Positions 7,323 to 16,203 of a stretch of 64,000 nt of DNA are shown here, one piece after another. Below the pieces are notes generated by a model. The model was not told where the DNA came from, ran no database searches, and saw only the letters and a list, made by a program, of their open reading frames with translations. The stretch comes from Spirochaetota bacterium (GTDB lineage: Bacteria; Spirochaetota; Spirochaetia; Treponematales; Treponemataceae), in the NCBI GenBank assembly GCA_023398165.1, contig JAEWSQ010000011.1, positions 1 to 64,000 of the forward strand. Direction: 5' to 3'. Numbering within the stretch: the stretch's first letter is position 1; every line of letters begins with the position of its first letter. The position numbers and the translations under genes were made by a program.

Positions 7323-8270
7323 ATGAAAAAAGTCTTTATTGTCTATTGTCACCCTTCTGAAAATTCATTTACTAAAGAAGTAAGAGATATATTCATTAAA
7401 GGAATACAGGACAGCGGTAATGAGTATTGCATATCGGATTTATATAAAATGAATTTTCAAACAGATATGTCGGAAAAAGAATACCTTCGGGATTCTAATT
7501 ACATTAATAATAACGATATTGCTGATGACATTACAACAGAACAGAATAATATCAACAGTTCAGATGCAATAGTTTTCATTTATCCTGTGTTCTGGACAGA
7601 AGCTCCGGCTAAACTTGTGGGATGGTTTGACAGAGTATGGACGTATGGTTTTGCATACTCAAAAAACGCAGGCTGCCAGAGATCAATGAAAGTGATGGAA
7701 AAAGCGCTTTTTATCTGCAGTGCTGGACACTCTGAAAAGGAACTGGAACAGTACGGACTTTTAGATGCAATGAAAAAAGTAATGATCGGCGACAGATTAT
7801 TCAGCCGGGCAAAAACACATGAGTTTATGGTATTGGGAGAAACAGCAAAAAATACTGAAACAAGGGAAATATACAGAACTGCATATTTAAATTCTGTATA
7901 TGAGAAGGCTCTTCGGTTTTTTGAAGGAAGTCAGGAAGTTTATACTGTAGAAGGAAAATATTTCAAGGCAGTGCAAAATACAGAAGCAGGTGAATCATCA
8001 GATCAGACTATTTTCTCATATCACCAAAAAAATGATACTATTTGGGCTGAGTATTCGGGCGGTATGATTCAAAAAGGATTTCTCGTAGGAACCCGTGATT
8101 TTCATGGCAATCTTTATTTTAAGTATCAGCACGTAAATACTACTAATGAAATTAAAAGCGGGGAATGTACTTCTACTCTGGAAAAACTTTCGAATGGGAA
8201 AATAGCCTACAATGAAAAATGGAAATGGGATGCTGGTAAAAGCGGAATTTCAAGAATAGAAGAAATTTAA
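7323..8270 (+). CDS. Flavodoxin-fold NAD(P)H oxidoreductase fused to a small C-terminal domain
   Basis: Residues 1-205 form an NQO1/YwrO-type flavodoxin-like quinone reductase: KKVFIVYCHPSENSFTKEV (FMN phosphate loop), DAIVFIYPVFWTEAPAKLVG and WFDRVWTYGFAY. Residues about 208-315 match a separate domain of about 100 residues that databases often label n-acetylglutamate synthase without biochemical support: GKYFKAVQNTEAGESSDQTI, WAEYSGGMIQKGFLVG, YQHVNTTNEI and EKWKWDAGKSGISRIEEI. The latter usually stands alone, so the fusion is notable. It would be cytoplasmic and use FMN or FAD and NAD(P)H. The ATG is preceded by AAGAGGA. Confidence 0.75.
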   Translation: MKKVFIVYCHPSENSFTKEVRDIFIKGIQDSGNEYCISDLYKMNFQTDMSEKEYLRDSNYINNNDIADDITTEQNNINSSDAIVFIYPVFWTEAPAKLVGWFDRVWTYGFAYSKNAGCQRSMKVMEKALFICSAGHSEKELEQYGLLDAMKKVMIGDRLFSRAKTHEFMVLGETAKNTETREIYRTAYLNSVYEKALRFFEGSQEVYTVEGKYFKAVQNTEAGESSDQTIFSYHQKNDTIWAEYSGGMIQKGFLVGTRDFHGNLYFKYQHVNTTNEIKSGECTSTLEKLSNGKIAYNEKWKWDAGKSGISRIEEI

Positions 8271-8399
8271 CAGTGAAAAAGCCGAAAGTACTATTAAAGG
8301 ATGAAAAAACATTTGTATATAGTTAATACATACAGGTTTATAGGTTTTTCTGATTTATATAATAACGCAAGACAAAATCCGCCTGATAAAGTGGTATAA
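8271..8399. other. Start of the 617-nt gap after the oxidoreductase
   Basis: No gene is supported between 8271 and 8399. The whole gap runs to 8887: a likely BrnT-type remnant occupies 8400-8605, and 8606-8887 is AT-rich leader DNA of the next gene. A CTGATAC (about 8765) and GTATCAG (about 8792) pair lies in that leader and may be an operator, but nothing identifies a regulator. Confidence 0.35.
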
Positions 8400-8605
8400 A
8401 TAAACGTACATAGAAAGAAGATATTTCCTGCGTCGTTGATCAAGGATCCGGAATGTTATTGTCGTCAAAGAATATGGAAATCATCGGCAAGAAAGAGTGA
8501 TAGGCATTGAACCTGCTGCTGATATTGTGTTTGCAGTATACGACTGGGAGTTTCCGGTTCTATGATATTTTGAGGCGGAGGAAGCCTAGAAAAAAATTGA
8601 CTTTT
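8400..8605 (+). pseudogene. Remnant resembling a BrnT-type toxin
   Basis: Three frames give successive pieces in the order expected of the short BrnT ribonuclease toxin: INVHRKKIFPASLIKDPECY (compare the family's N-x-x-I-N-x-x-K-H...F-x-x-A...DP), then EYGNHRQERVIGIEP-AADIVFAVYDWEF (compare ERY-x-x-IG...ILFVVYT), then RFYDILRRRKPRKK (compare R-x-IISARRA). Two frameshifts separate them and no start remains. The resemblance is recalled by eye and is weak; it could be another short protein family. Confidence 0.3.
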
Positions 8606-8887
8606 AAAGAAAAAGAAATAGCACAGTCAACGTGCGAATATCAGCAGCTCACGCTGTTTCAGGTGCTGCAGGGAAATATTCATTGATACGATAGAGGCCT
8701 ATGATTCTAAAAAGATTTATTTCCATCGTTTTATCACAGGGATTTATTTCAGGATTTATTGAAAACTGATACTAAGGAAGTTCAGTATCATGTATCAGAG
8801 GTTATACAAACTTGTGATACAATTAAAAATAAGGAAATGAGGGTTATCTATAAAATGATACTTGTAGTGCTGAAAAAAGGATTTTAT

Positions 8888-9661
8888 ATGAAAAAACTAT
8901 GTATATTCATATTATTAGTGAATTCATTTGCATTATTTCCATGCAGTATTTTTACGTATGTCGATGGTTCAGATATTTATTTTTGCGGTAATGAAGACTG
9001 GATGTATAAAAATCCTTCATTGCTTTGTGTGCCGTCTGAGGAAGATGAATATGGAGTTCTCCTGCTTGGATGGGACACGCTGCTTCCAAGTTATCCTCAA
9101 GCGGGAGTGAATTCCTTCGGTCTGTGTTTTGACTGGGCTTCTGTACCTGCACAGAAGTATACTCTTGAAAAAGATAAGCAATACCTCAATAGTAATGATA
9201 CAATACGTATTCTAAAAAAATGCAGAACAGTTGATGAAGCAGTTGATTTTATTAAGAAAGCGAATTTTCCACATATAGCAGAGGAACATATTATGTTTGC
9301 AGACAGAAGCGGAAATTCCTGCATTATTGAATTTACTAAAGGGGAGTTAAAAGTTATTAAAAGCAGCTGTACACAGTATATTACTAATTTTAACATAACA
9401 GATAAAGAAGCTGGATGGTATCCGTGCAGCCGTTATGAAACATTATCCAGGATGCTCTGCAATACCGGTTTGAAAAATCAGAATTTAGTAAATGTACTTG
9501 ATGCTGTTCATCAGGAGGGAGGATATCCTACAGTGTATTCTTATATAATGAATCTTTCAAAAATGACAATTACCCTTTTTTATAATTATGATTATTCTAA
9601 AAGTAAAGAATACTCTATAGCCGCGTTAATTAGAAATAGGGAGAAAATAACAATTGAATAA
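8888..9661 (+). CDS. Exported Ntn hydrolase, linear amide C-N hydrolase-like
   Basis: A 257-residue protein resembling penicillin V acylase / choloylglycine hydrolase and acyl-CoA:6-APA-type enzymes. The signal peptide MKKLCIFILLVNSFALFP is followed at once by Cys-19 in CSIFTYVDG; cleavage there would expose the N-terminal Cys nucleophile of an Ntn hydrolase. Other family features are DIYFCGNEDWMYKNP, YPQAGVNSFGLCFDWAS, AEEHIMFADRSGNSCIIEF and YITNFNITD. ATG at 8888 is chosen over an upstream in-frame TTG at 8759 because it has AAAGGA in front and starts the signal peptide. FPC is not a good lipobox. The probable substrate class is amides of the N-acyl type, acting in the periplasm. Confidence 0.65.
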   Translation: MKKLCIFILLVNSFALFPCSIFTYVDGSDIYFCGNEDWMYKNPSLLCVPSEEDEYGVLLLGWDTLLPSYPQAGVNSFGLCFDWASVPAQKYTLEKDKQYLNSNDTIRILKKCRTVDEAVDFIKKANFPHIAEEHIMFADRSGNSCIIEFTKGELKVIKSSCTQYITNFNITDKEAGWYPCSRYETLSRMLCNTGLKNQNLVNVLDAVHQEGGYPTVYSYIMNLSKMTITLFYNYDYSKSKEYSIAALIRNREKITIE

Positions 9662-10460
9662 AAAGATTATAGTTTTTGATTTGGACGGTACTTTACTGAA
9701 TTCAACTAAAGAAATTCCTGAGAAATCAGTAGAAATAATTAAACAGTTATATGGCAAGGGGCATCAGTTTATTCTTGCAACGGCTCGTCCTTTAAGAACC
9801 GCTTCTAAATTTGCACAACGGCTGCATATACCTGTTTTATTAATTCTTCAAAACGGCGCCTGTTACTTTAATACTGACAACGAATTAGTTTCAAACTATT
9901 TAGATAAAGAACTGGTAATAAGCATTGTGGAATTTATTCTGAAGCATGATGCAGATTCGGCAGTATCCATCATGAGTAATGATGAGTGGTATACCATTTC
10001 TGATTATGATTATGCATCATTCTACCGCTCTATTGATATTACACCTGAGAAAATAACAAAAGAAGAATTGTATACATATCCATGTACAAAAATACTAGTG
10101 AATAATACAGATAAGGGTATGAAGATAAAGGAAACATTTTATGATAAGGCCCTAGTCATTCTGACTGATACTAATGCTCTTGTTCAAATAATGAGTAAAA
10201 GTGCTTCCAAGGAAGCGGTGCTGGCAAAAATACTTGTTGAAAGGCAAAAGACGAAAGAAGATGTAATTTGCTTTGGTGATGATTATAACGATATAGGTAT
10301 GTTTACTATAGCAGGATACAGTTTTGCAATGGGTAATTCAATTCAAGAATTAAAGGATATTGCAGATTATGTTGCCGATACAAATGATGATGATGGAATT
10401 TATAATTTCTTTACGTCTGTACAATGGGATGAAGTAGAAAATGGAGGAAAAAATGAGTGA
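9654..10460 (+). CDS. HAD-superfamily Cof-type phosphatase
   Basis: A 268-residue Cof/YidA-like sugar-phosphate or nucleotide phosphatase. Motif I is VFDLDGTLLNS (nucleophile Asp and second Asp), motif II ATARP, motif III Lys in SASKEAVL, and motif IV ICFGDDYNDIGMF. The C2-type cap lies between motifs II and III. TTG at 9654 overlaps the previous stop by 8 nt and is preceded by GGGAG, so translation is probably coupled. The substrate is unknown. Confidence 0.85.
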   Translation: MNKKIIVFDLDGTLLNSTKEIPEKSVEIIKQLYGKGHQFILATARPLRTASKFAQRLHIPVLLILQNGACYFNTDNELVSNYLDKELVISIVEFILKHDADSAVSIMSNDEWYTISDYDYASFYRSIDITPEKITKEELYTYPCTKILVNNTDKGMKIKETFYDKALVILTDTNALVQIMSKSASKEAVLAKILVERQKTKEDVICFGDDYNDIGMFTIAGYSFAMGNSIQELKDIADYVADTNDDDGIYNFFTSVQWDEVENGGKNE

Positions 10461-10890
10461 ACGAATGCTGAATAAAAATTCCAAACCGTCAGATGATGAG
10501 ATAAAGCAGTTTATCGGCGATGATGCATATGCATGTCTTTTGCTGATTCAGAAAAAACTTAGTGCAGTATTTGAATTAAAAGTGGAACTCAAATTTCCTT
10601 TTGGAAATAATTACGGATGGGGTTATAAATACAGTCACAAAACAAAGCATCTGTTCTACATTTTTTTTGAAAGCAGGAGTATAACGCTTATGATTCATAT
10701 CACTGAGCCGACCGGGGATATTGATAAGGAATTACTCAATAAACTTTCTGATAATGGAAAAAGCAGCTGGGCAAATAAATATCCGTGCAGCAGCGGAGGA
10801 TGGGTTTACTACAACTTCAGGGATGCTTCTGAATTATCAGATGCAGGAATATTTGTAAGTCTACGAACGAATAAGAGTATTACTTTTTAA
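10453..10890 (+). CDS. DUF3788-like protein
   Basis: A 145-residue cytoplasmic protein. SERMLNKNSKPSDDEIKQFI, KFPFGNNYGWGYKYSHKTKH and GGWVYYNFRDASELSDAGIF match the layout of the uncharacterised DUF3788 family as I recall it. No catalytic residues are obvious. ATG at 10453 is chosen because GGAGG lies 5 nt before it; an earlier in-frame ATG at 10441 overlaps that ribosome site. It overlaps the HAD phosphatase by 8 nt. Confidence 0.6.
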   Translation: MSERMLNKNSKPSDDEIKQFIGDDAYACLLLIQKKLSAVFELKVELKFPFGNNYGWGYKYSHKTKHLFYIFFESRSITLMIHITEPTGDIDKELLNKLSDNGKSSWANKYPCSSGGWVYYNFRDASELSDAGIFVSLRTNKSITF

Positions 10891-10908
10891 TATGATACAG
10901 GGGAAGAT

Positions 10909-12310
10909 ATGATAGCATCACAATTAAGAGAAATAGGGGTACTTCCAGGCATGTCTTTAGAAATACATAGTTCATACAAGCAAATGAATATCGGTATTTC
11001 TCCTGAGGAAATTATTGGAGAAATTGAAAACTATATTACCTGTGAGGGAACTATAGTAATGTCCTCATTTCCTCTGTCAAAAGGTATTGAGCTTACAGAA
11101 TCAGATAAAAAAAATGGGTATTTTTTCTAAATCTAAGTGGCTTTGCGAAAATCACAACGAGCGGACAGATATGGGAATCATATCAGATACATTTAAAGTA
11201 TCAGAGGGTGTTATAACGGGAAGCGGGCGGCATAGAATGTCCGCGTGGGGAAAAAACTCAAATGAGATTATTAAAGATTTGAATTACCTCATCAATAACG
11301 ACGGGTATGCACTGATGATCGGAGTGGATATTAGAAGACTGACGGCAATGCATTATGTAGAAGGCTGTATTCCTGAAAAGGTATGGCCGCTTCTCTTTAG
11401 TCCCTTGAATCCTGATATTGAAAAAACATATAGATCGGATGAGTATTTTCTTACAACAGAAGAATTGCCGAAGTATCTTAAAGGCTGGCTTCGAGTACAG
11501 TCTCTTGCGGAAAAGAAAAACCTAATCCGGCATGGAAAAATAGGTCACGCTCGTTGTATGTTTTTTAAAATTAAAGACGTAACCGGTATTTACGAAAATG
11601 AAATAAAGAATAACATACAGGAACTGTTTGATGTTGACTATACTCTGTCATCTGCAGAAGATAGTACATCTCATTCTGTACTGACTGAACTTCAGCTGCA
11701 TACAATTGAATCGTATAATCAATCTGCTGAAATGTTTAATTCTACAATTGCTCTGTTGTCAAATTATGACATAACGTATGATTACTTAGTGAATTTACTG
11801 GAAGATGGAGGAGAAATACTTGATCTCGCCTGCGGTTCAGGAAAAATCAGCAGTTATATTTCCGGTAAAAAGAAAGTTTCAGTTACCGGAGTTGATTTAT
11901 CTGAAAAAATGCTCAATCTGGCACAAACAGCGGTACCAAAAGGTCAGTTTTATAAAAGATCGATTATTGATTTCACTAACGGGAAAAAATATTATGCAGT
12001 AATAATCGGCTTTGGAATTCCCTATCTGAATGAAGAACAAACAGATGCGTGTATTTCCAATGCAATTCAAAATACCAAAGAAGGAGGGTATGTGTATGTG
12101 AGCTTTATGGAAGGTTCCGGTTCCCGGCTTGAGAAAACATCGTTTGGCGGCGGATGTGATTTTTTACTGCATTATTACACTAAAGAGTATATAATACAAT
12201 TACTAGAAAAGTCAGGAATGAAAATACTTAAAGAGTTTGAATTAGCATATAAGGAAAATGACGGCAGCATTACAAATGATATTGTTCTTATTGGTAAAAA
12301 AGGAACATAG
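10909..12310 (+). pseudogene. AAC(3)-like acetyltransferase fused to a SAM methyltransferase, frameshifted at A8
   Basis: Two domains lie in one coding region. The first (about 255 residues) resembles aminoglycoside 3-N-acetyltransferases: IGVLPGMSLEIHSSYKQM, GTIVMSSFP, then RTDMGIISDTFKVSEGVI, SGRHRMSAWG and MIGVDIRRLTAMHYVEG. The second (about 210 residues) is a class I methyltransferase: GGEILDLACGSGKISSYI, VTGVDLSEKMLNLAQ and EGGYVYVSFMEG. The first 68 residues are in a different frame from the rest. Removing one A from the A8 run after GAT (11106-11113) joins ELTESDKK to MGIFSKSKWL, giving about 466 residues. The downstream 1.2 kb is intact. The start ATG has GGGGA in front. If expressed, the two domains could act on one amine or sugar substrate; antibiotic resistance cannot be inferred. 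Confidence 0.65.
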
Positions 12311-12340
12311 ACTTATACAAATTGAACGGAGGATACAGTA

Positions 12341-12964
12341 ATGAGGAAGCATACAGCAGCTGATGTGTTTTTATATTCTATTAATTTTTTGATTTTTTTT
12401 ATCACTGGTTTTTCTCTGGTGTTTTACATCTTATATAGTTTACTGGATGATACGATGATTAAAACTGTGGTTATTTTTTCATTCACTGCCGGCTTTATTT
12501 TACTTATATTTTCAATATTGAATAGAAAGAAACTGCAATATATGCTTATACATAACAGATATTATTGTTTTATAGTTTATTGTGCATATATGATAGTACT
12601 GTTTGGTGTGTTTATGGGTGTTCCTGTGTTCAATGTACTTCCTGGAATTATGTATGCATTTCTTTATGGAATGGGGCTTTCTGAGTACAAAGACAATGGT
12701 ATACTGAAAAAGAAACATAGTATGCTTATTACAATATCTATAGTTTTACTGGCTGTTTTTTGCGCATCGGCATACATAGCATTAAAAGATCCTTATACCG
12801 GTGATAATTTGAAAGGTATGCTTGGACTTAACAATACTGTAAGTCAAAGAAATATAGTGCTGATTATTATTGGAGGAGGTTCCGTTCTCTTACTTCTGCA
12901 GCTGTATTTTGCAAATAAGTTATTTTCAAGAGGAATAAAAAAGATTAAGGGTGAACAGAAATGA
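12341..12964 (+). CDS. Six-helix membrane protein of unknown function
   Basis: A 207-residue integral membrane protein with about six hydrophobic helices (for example FLYSINFLIFFITGFSLVFY, TVVIFSFTAGFILLIFSIL, FIVYCAYMIVLFGVFMGVPV and VLIIIGGGSVLLLLQLYF) and basic cytoplasmic ends. I do not recognise a family. It has GGAGG before the ATG and overlaps the next gene by 4 nt (ATGA), so the two proteins are probably made together. Confidence 0.6.
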   Translation: MRKHTAADVFLYSINFLIFFITGFSLVFYILYSLLDDTMIKTVVIFSFTAGFILLIFSILNRKKLQYMLIHNRYYCFIVYCAYMIVLFGVFMGVPVFNVLPGIMYAFLYGMGLSEYKDNGILKKKHSMLITISIVLLAVFCASAYIALKDPYTGDNLKGMLGLNNTVSQRNIVLIIIGGGSVLLLLQLYFANKLFSRGIKKIKGEQK

Positions 12965-13854
12965 AGTATTTACCTGATCATTTTAAATCAAATAAGTTTG
13001 GAACAACAAAAGCGGAAGAAACCGATAAAAACGCAAAAATAGATTACAAAATTGTTACTCTTGAACACGAAGATATTTCCCTTCTTAATTCAATTAAGCC
13101 AGATACCTGGTCAAGTATTAGCGAAATACATAATCATTATCTTACGGTAAAAAGCGCTTATCCAATCAAAGCTGTCGGTTCTGACGGTGAAATTCTTGGA
13201 ATAGGAACAGGATTATTATTTAATAAGACAGGATGGCTCGCTCATATTATTGTGTCTGGTTTATATCAGAACAGGGGAATTGGAACAGCGGTCGTTAATA
13301 ACCGTGTAGAATTTTTACGGGAGAGGTGCGGCTGTAAAACAATTACCTTAACTGCCACCGATCAAGGTTATCCTGTGTACAAAAAAATCGGCTTTAAAGA
13401 AGAAAGTATGTATAGAATAATGATAAAACCGGAAAACGTAGTTTTCCCTGAAAGACATACTTCAAACATTTATGAAATTGAAGAAAAATATTATGATGAG
13501 ATATTTGCACTAGATTTCAAAACTTCAGGTGAACAAAGAAATGAATTTTTAAGACCCTTGCTTGCAAAAGGATTTATGTATGTGAAAAATAATCACGTGC
13601 AGGGCTTCTATATACCGCAATTTGGTGATTCCGGAGTAACGGCATTAACTGAAGAAGCTGGAATTGCATTGCTGCAGGAAAGAATATTCGAAGATGCCAA
13701 AATATTTATTCCTGCGGAGAATGAAGCAGGATACAAATATCTTTTATCGGAAGGATACAAAGAGCTGAAGCAAATTCACCGGATGATACTGGGATGCCCT
13801 TTCCCCCGTAATCCTGAATATTGCTATTCAAGAATCGGTGGATTTACCGGTTAA
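12961..13854 (+). CDS. Two-domain GNAT acetyltransferase
   Basis: A 297-residue protein. The N-terminal GNAT domain (about residues 25-155) shows WLAHIIVSGLYQNRGIGTAV with the Q-N-R-G-I-G-T acetyl-CoA loop, then CKTITLTATDQGYPVYKKIG. The C-terminal part (GFYIPQFGDSGVTALTEEAG, LLQERIF and EGYKELKQIHRMIL) matches the second domain often appended to such proteins (Acetyltransf_18 type). A cytoplasmic acetyltransferase with unknown amine substrate. It starts inside the stop of the membrane protein gene. Confidence 0.75.
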   Translation: MKYLPDHFKSNKFGTTKAEETDKNAKIDYKIVTLEHEDISLLNSIKPDTWSSISEIHNHYLTVKSAYPIKAVGSDGEILGIGTGLLFNKTGWLAHIIVSGLYQNRGIGTAVVNNRVEFLRERCGCKTITLTATDQGYPVYKKIGFKEESMYRIMIKPENVVFPERHTSNIYEIEEKYYDEIFALDFKTSGEQRNEFLRPLLAKGFMYVKNNHVQGFYIPQFGDSGVTALTEEAGIALLQERIFEDAKIFIPAENEAGYKYLLSEGYKELKQIHRMILGCPFPRNPEYCYSRIGGFTG

Positions 13855-13888
13855 TCCTGCATTTTACTGTTTTAAAAAAGGAAAAAAA

Positions 13889-14538
13889 ATGATTACAGAA
13901 ACCTTTGATGATAAATCTGAAGCAATAATTAATCCTTGCAGTAATGAGAATACGCCACATATGTCGGTGCGCCGGCATGTGTAGGTTCGGTTGAAGACAC
14001 TCTTTCGATCTTTAAAACTGATAACTATATAGTATTCGGCGGAGCCGGATGCCTCAATAAAGAAATTGCACATGGGAAAATAATGGTTCCGACAGAAGCG
14101 TACCGTGATGAGGGAACTTCGTTTCATTATATGAGTGCATCAGATTATGTTGCTGTTCCTAATTCATCTATTGTTGCAGAGTTCATGGAGAAGAATGAAA
14201 TTCCTTATGTTAAAGGAAAAACATGGACGACAGATTCATTCTACAGGGAAACAGTAAATAATTTTAAAAAGCATAAAGAAGACGGATGTATATCAGTTGA
14301 GATGGAATGTTCAGCATTGCAGGCAATGTGCAATTTTAGAAATTTACAGCTGTATGTTTTCTTTACAAGCGGCGACCTGCTTGATGCTCCAAAATGGGAT
14401 GCCCGCTGTATCATCGGAGAAAAAAAAGGAACACAGCATGATTCAGGGCATTTTGATATAGCTTTAGAATTAGCATACTATGTTTCGTCTAAAGATAAAG
14501 CGGTAAAGTACTACTTTCCCACAAATAAAGTGTTTTAA
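13889..14538 (+). pseudogene. Nucleoside phosphorylase-like gene with internal deletion and frameshift
   Basis: ATG at 13889 gives MITETFDDKSEAIINPCSNE-N, a typical start of a purine/uridine phosphorylase-like protein, then stops at a TAG after 30 codons. From 13972 another frame gives PACVGSVEDTLSIFKTDNYI, VFGGAGCLNKEIAHGKIMVP and TEAYRDEGTSFHY, then the conserved SVEMECSALQAM, and runs to 14538. Comparing the join with the family, roughly 60-70 residues that carry the N-terminal phosphate-binding strands are missing. The remaining 151-codon frame has an ATG at 14083 but lacks the active-site front half, so I consider it non-functional. It was probably last in the small-molecule gene run. 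Confidence 0.7.
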
Positions 14539-14570
14539 AAATATACAATAGTAAATAAAGAGGTATGTAA

Positions 14571-15140
14571 TTGAAAAAAATTGTATTAGTATTACTGTTA
14601 ACCGCATCACTTTATGGTATTAATGCTCAGACAGAAGCTGTAGAAGGTGATAAAAAAGACTATACTGAATTCGGAATTGAAACGGATCTATTTGCTTGGA
14701 GAATCGGAGAACTTTTTGAAAACATCTATTTAGGCGCTTGGATCGGAATTCCTCATTGGAAATTTGTTTTAAGCGGCGGGGCTATGAATGTTAATCCGGG
14801 GCATCTTCCTGATTTTGTAAAGTCGAATACTGCTTATATAGCACAGCTGCGCTCTGACTGGTTTATAAACAAGGATCTGAAGGGGTTTTGGATCGGACCC
14901 TCTCTTTCAGCCGAATTCGCCGATGTTGTAAGTACAGAGGATTATAAGAGTAAAATATTTATCATGAGCGGAGGATTCACAACAGGGTATCTTTTCAAAG
15001 CGGAACACGTATATTTTGGACCTTCTGTATCAATACACTTTACTATAGGAAATCCTCAGCTGACCGTGCATGAAGGCTATACGTATCCTATGCCGCCATG
15101 GAGCTTTGAGACAGGATTTAGATTCGGCTATCAGTTTTAG
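14571..15140 (+). CDS. Exported outer-membrane beta-barrel-like protein
   Basis: A 189-residue protein with signal peptide LKKIVLVLLLTASLYGINAQ (cleavage near NAQ) and alternating aromatic/glycine strands: YLGAWIGIPHWKFVLSGGA, GFWIGPSLSAEFAD and YFGPSVSIHFTIG, ending FETGFRFGYQF with a C-terminal Phe as usual for outer-membrane barrels. Eight short strands are plausible. TTG at 14571 is preceded by AGAGG and starts the signal peptide directly. Family and role unknown. Confidence 0.6.
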   Translation: MKKIVLVLLLTASLYGINAQTEAVEGDKKDYTEFGIETDLFAWRIGELFENIYLGAWIGIPHWKFVLSGGAMNVNPGHLPDFVKSNTAYIAQLRSDWFINKDLKGFWIGPSLSAEFADVVSTEDYKSKIFIMSGGFTTGYLFKAEHVYFGPSVSIHFTIGNPQLTVHEGYTYPMPPWSFETGFRFGYQF

Positions 15141-15251
15141 ATGGCGTTTTACCTATAGACCGGGTTTCTCCCATACACTGCTGTTTTAAATTAAAAATGT
15201 GATACAGTATTTTCAGCTGTTATTAAAATTTAAACTTTTAGGCGGTTACGT

Positions 15252-16112
15252 ATGAAAAGACTCTTAATTGTATTTTTATGTATCATCTGTTTGTCCTGTA
15301 CTATGGGTGATGATATATCCGGCTATAATCTTATTGAATATGATTCTGTTCTCAATACAGCTGGTCCATCACAAACGGTGAAAATTTGCTTTATTCACCA
15401 CAGTACCGGCAGTGACTGGATCAGCAGTTCTTCCGGGGGGCTGGGAACTGCATTGAATCAGAATAATTACTATGTAAGCGAATGCGACTACGGATGGAGC
15501 GCCCAGGCAGGCGATGAGCTGGGAAATAGAACCGACACGGGGGATTGGAGCAGCTGGTTTAACGATGAAAAGATGCCCTATGTGTATGCTAACACCGCTC
15601 ATTATGATTACGATAATACGCTCCAGGAAGCAGCCGGTGAAAATGAAATTATAATGTTTAAATCATGTTTTCCGAACAGTGAAGTGGGTAGTTCCATCAC
15701 TGATGAAAAAGAAATATATAACAGTTTACTGCAGTATTTTTCACAGCACACCGATAAAATGTTCATTCTTGTTATTCCTCCTCCTGAAATTGATATATCG
15801 AGCGCAGAGCTTACAAGGGATTTATCGCAATGGCTAGTAGACCGGACTAACGGCTGGCTTGCATCGTATGCATACAATAATGTCTATGCCTTTAATTATT
15901 ACAACATTTTAACTGACCCTAACAATCATCATTATGTAGGCAATAATGGAAAGGAACAGAATGTAATAACACCGAATCCTGCAAAACCTTTGAGAGCTCA
16001 TGAACTATATTATCCTTCAGGAGATGACCACCCGAATGATGAAGGCCAGAAGAAAGCAACAAAAGAGTTTATTACGCTTCTTAATGGATGGTATAATACC
16101 TGGAAAAAGTAG
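15252..16112 (+). CDS. Lipoprotein with SGNH-hydrolase-like motifs
   Basis: A 286-residue protein. The signal MKRLLIVFLCIICLSC has a lipobox (CLSC), so it should be lipid-anchored. The mature part starts with VKICFIHHSTGSDWISSSSG and GLGTALNQNNYYVSECDYGW, and ends with SGDDHPNDEGQKKATKEF, where Asp and His could complete a catalytic dyad as in SGNH/GDSL hydrolases. The nucleophile would be the Ser in HHSTG, unlike classical GDS. Homologous sequences I recall are annotated only as hypothetical. Substrate unknown; a carbohydrate ester is a guess given the GH43 gene nearby. Confidence 0.55.
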   Translation: MKRLLIVFLCIICLSCTMGDDISGYNLIEYDSVLNTAGPSQTVKICFIHHSTGSDWISSSSGGLGTALNQNNYYVSECDYGWSAQAGDELGNRTDTGDWSSWFNDEKMPYVYANTAHYDYDNTLQEAAGENEIIMFKSCFPNSEVGSSITDEKEIYNSLLQYFSQHTDKMFILVIPPPEIDISSAELTRDLSQWLVDRTNGWLASYAYNNVYAFNYYNILTDPNNHHYVGNNGKEQNVITPNPAKPLRAHELYYPSGDDHPNDEGQKKATKEFITLLNGWYNTWKK

Positions 16113-16203
16113 GGCTGCTGTTCCTCTGATTTTGGAAAATACATCTAAAATTACATCTTTTGCACCCTTTTCAAAGAGCATATATCAGATGATACTGAAA
16201 ATG

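Noticed and set aside
8759..8887. N-terminal extension of the Ntn hydrolase from an upstream TTG
   Set aside because: The extension would place 43 polar residues in front of the signal peptide; the ATG at 8888 has a ribosome site and starts the signal.
10909..12310. Claim of aminoglycoside resistance
   Set aside because: AAC(3)-fold proteins act on varied amines, this copy is frameshifted, and no substrate evidence exists in the sequence.
3798..15140. Cassette array extending through the accessory region
   Set aside because: Gaps between these genes are mostly under 40 nt or genes overlap, too short for attC sites; the 617-nt gap at 8271-8887 shows no attC arms.
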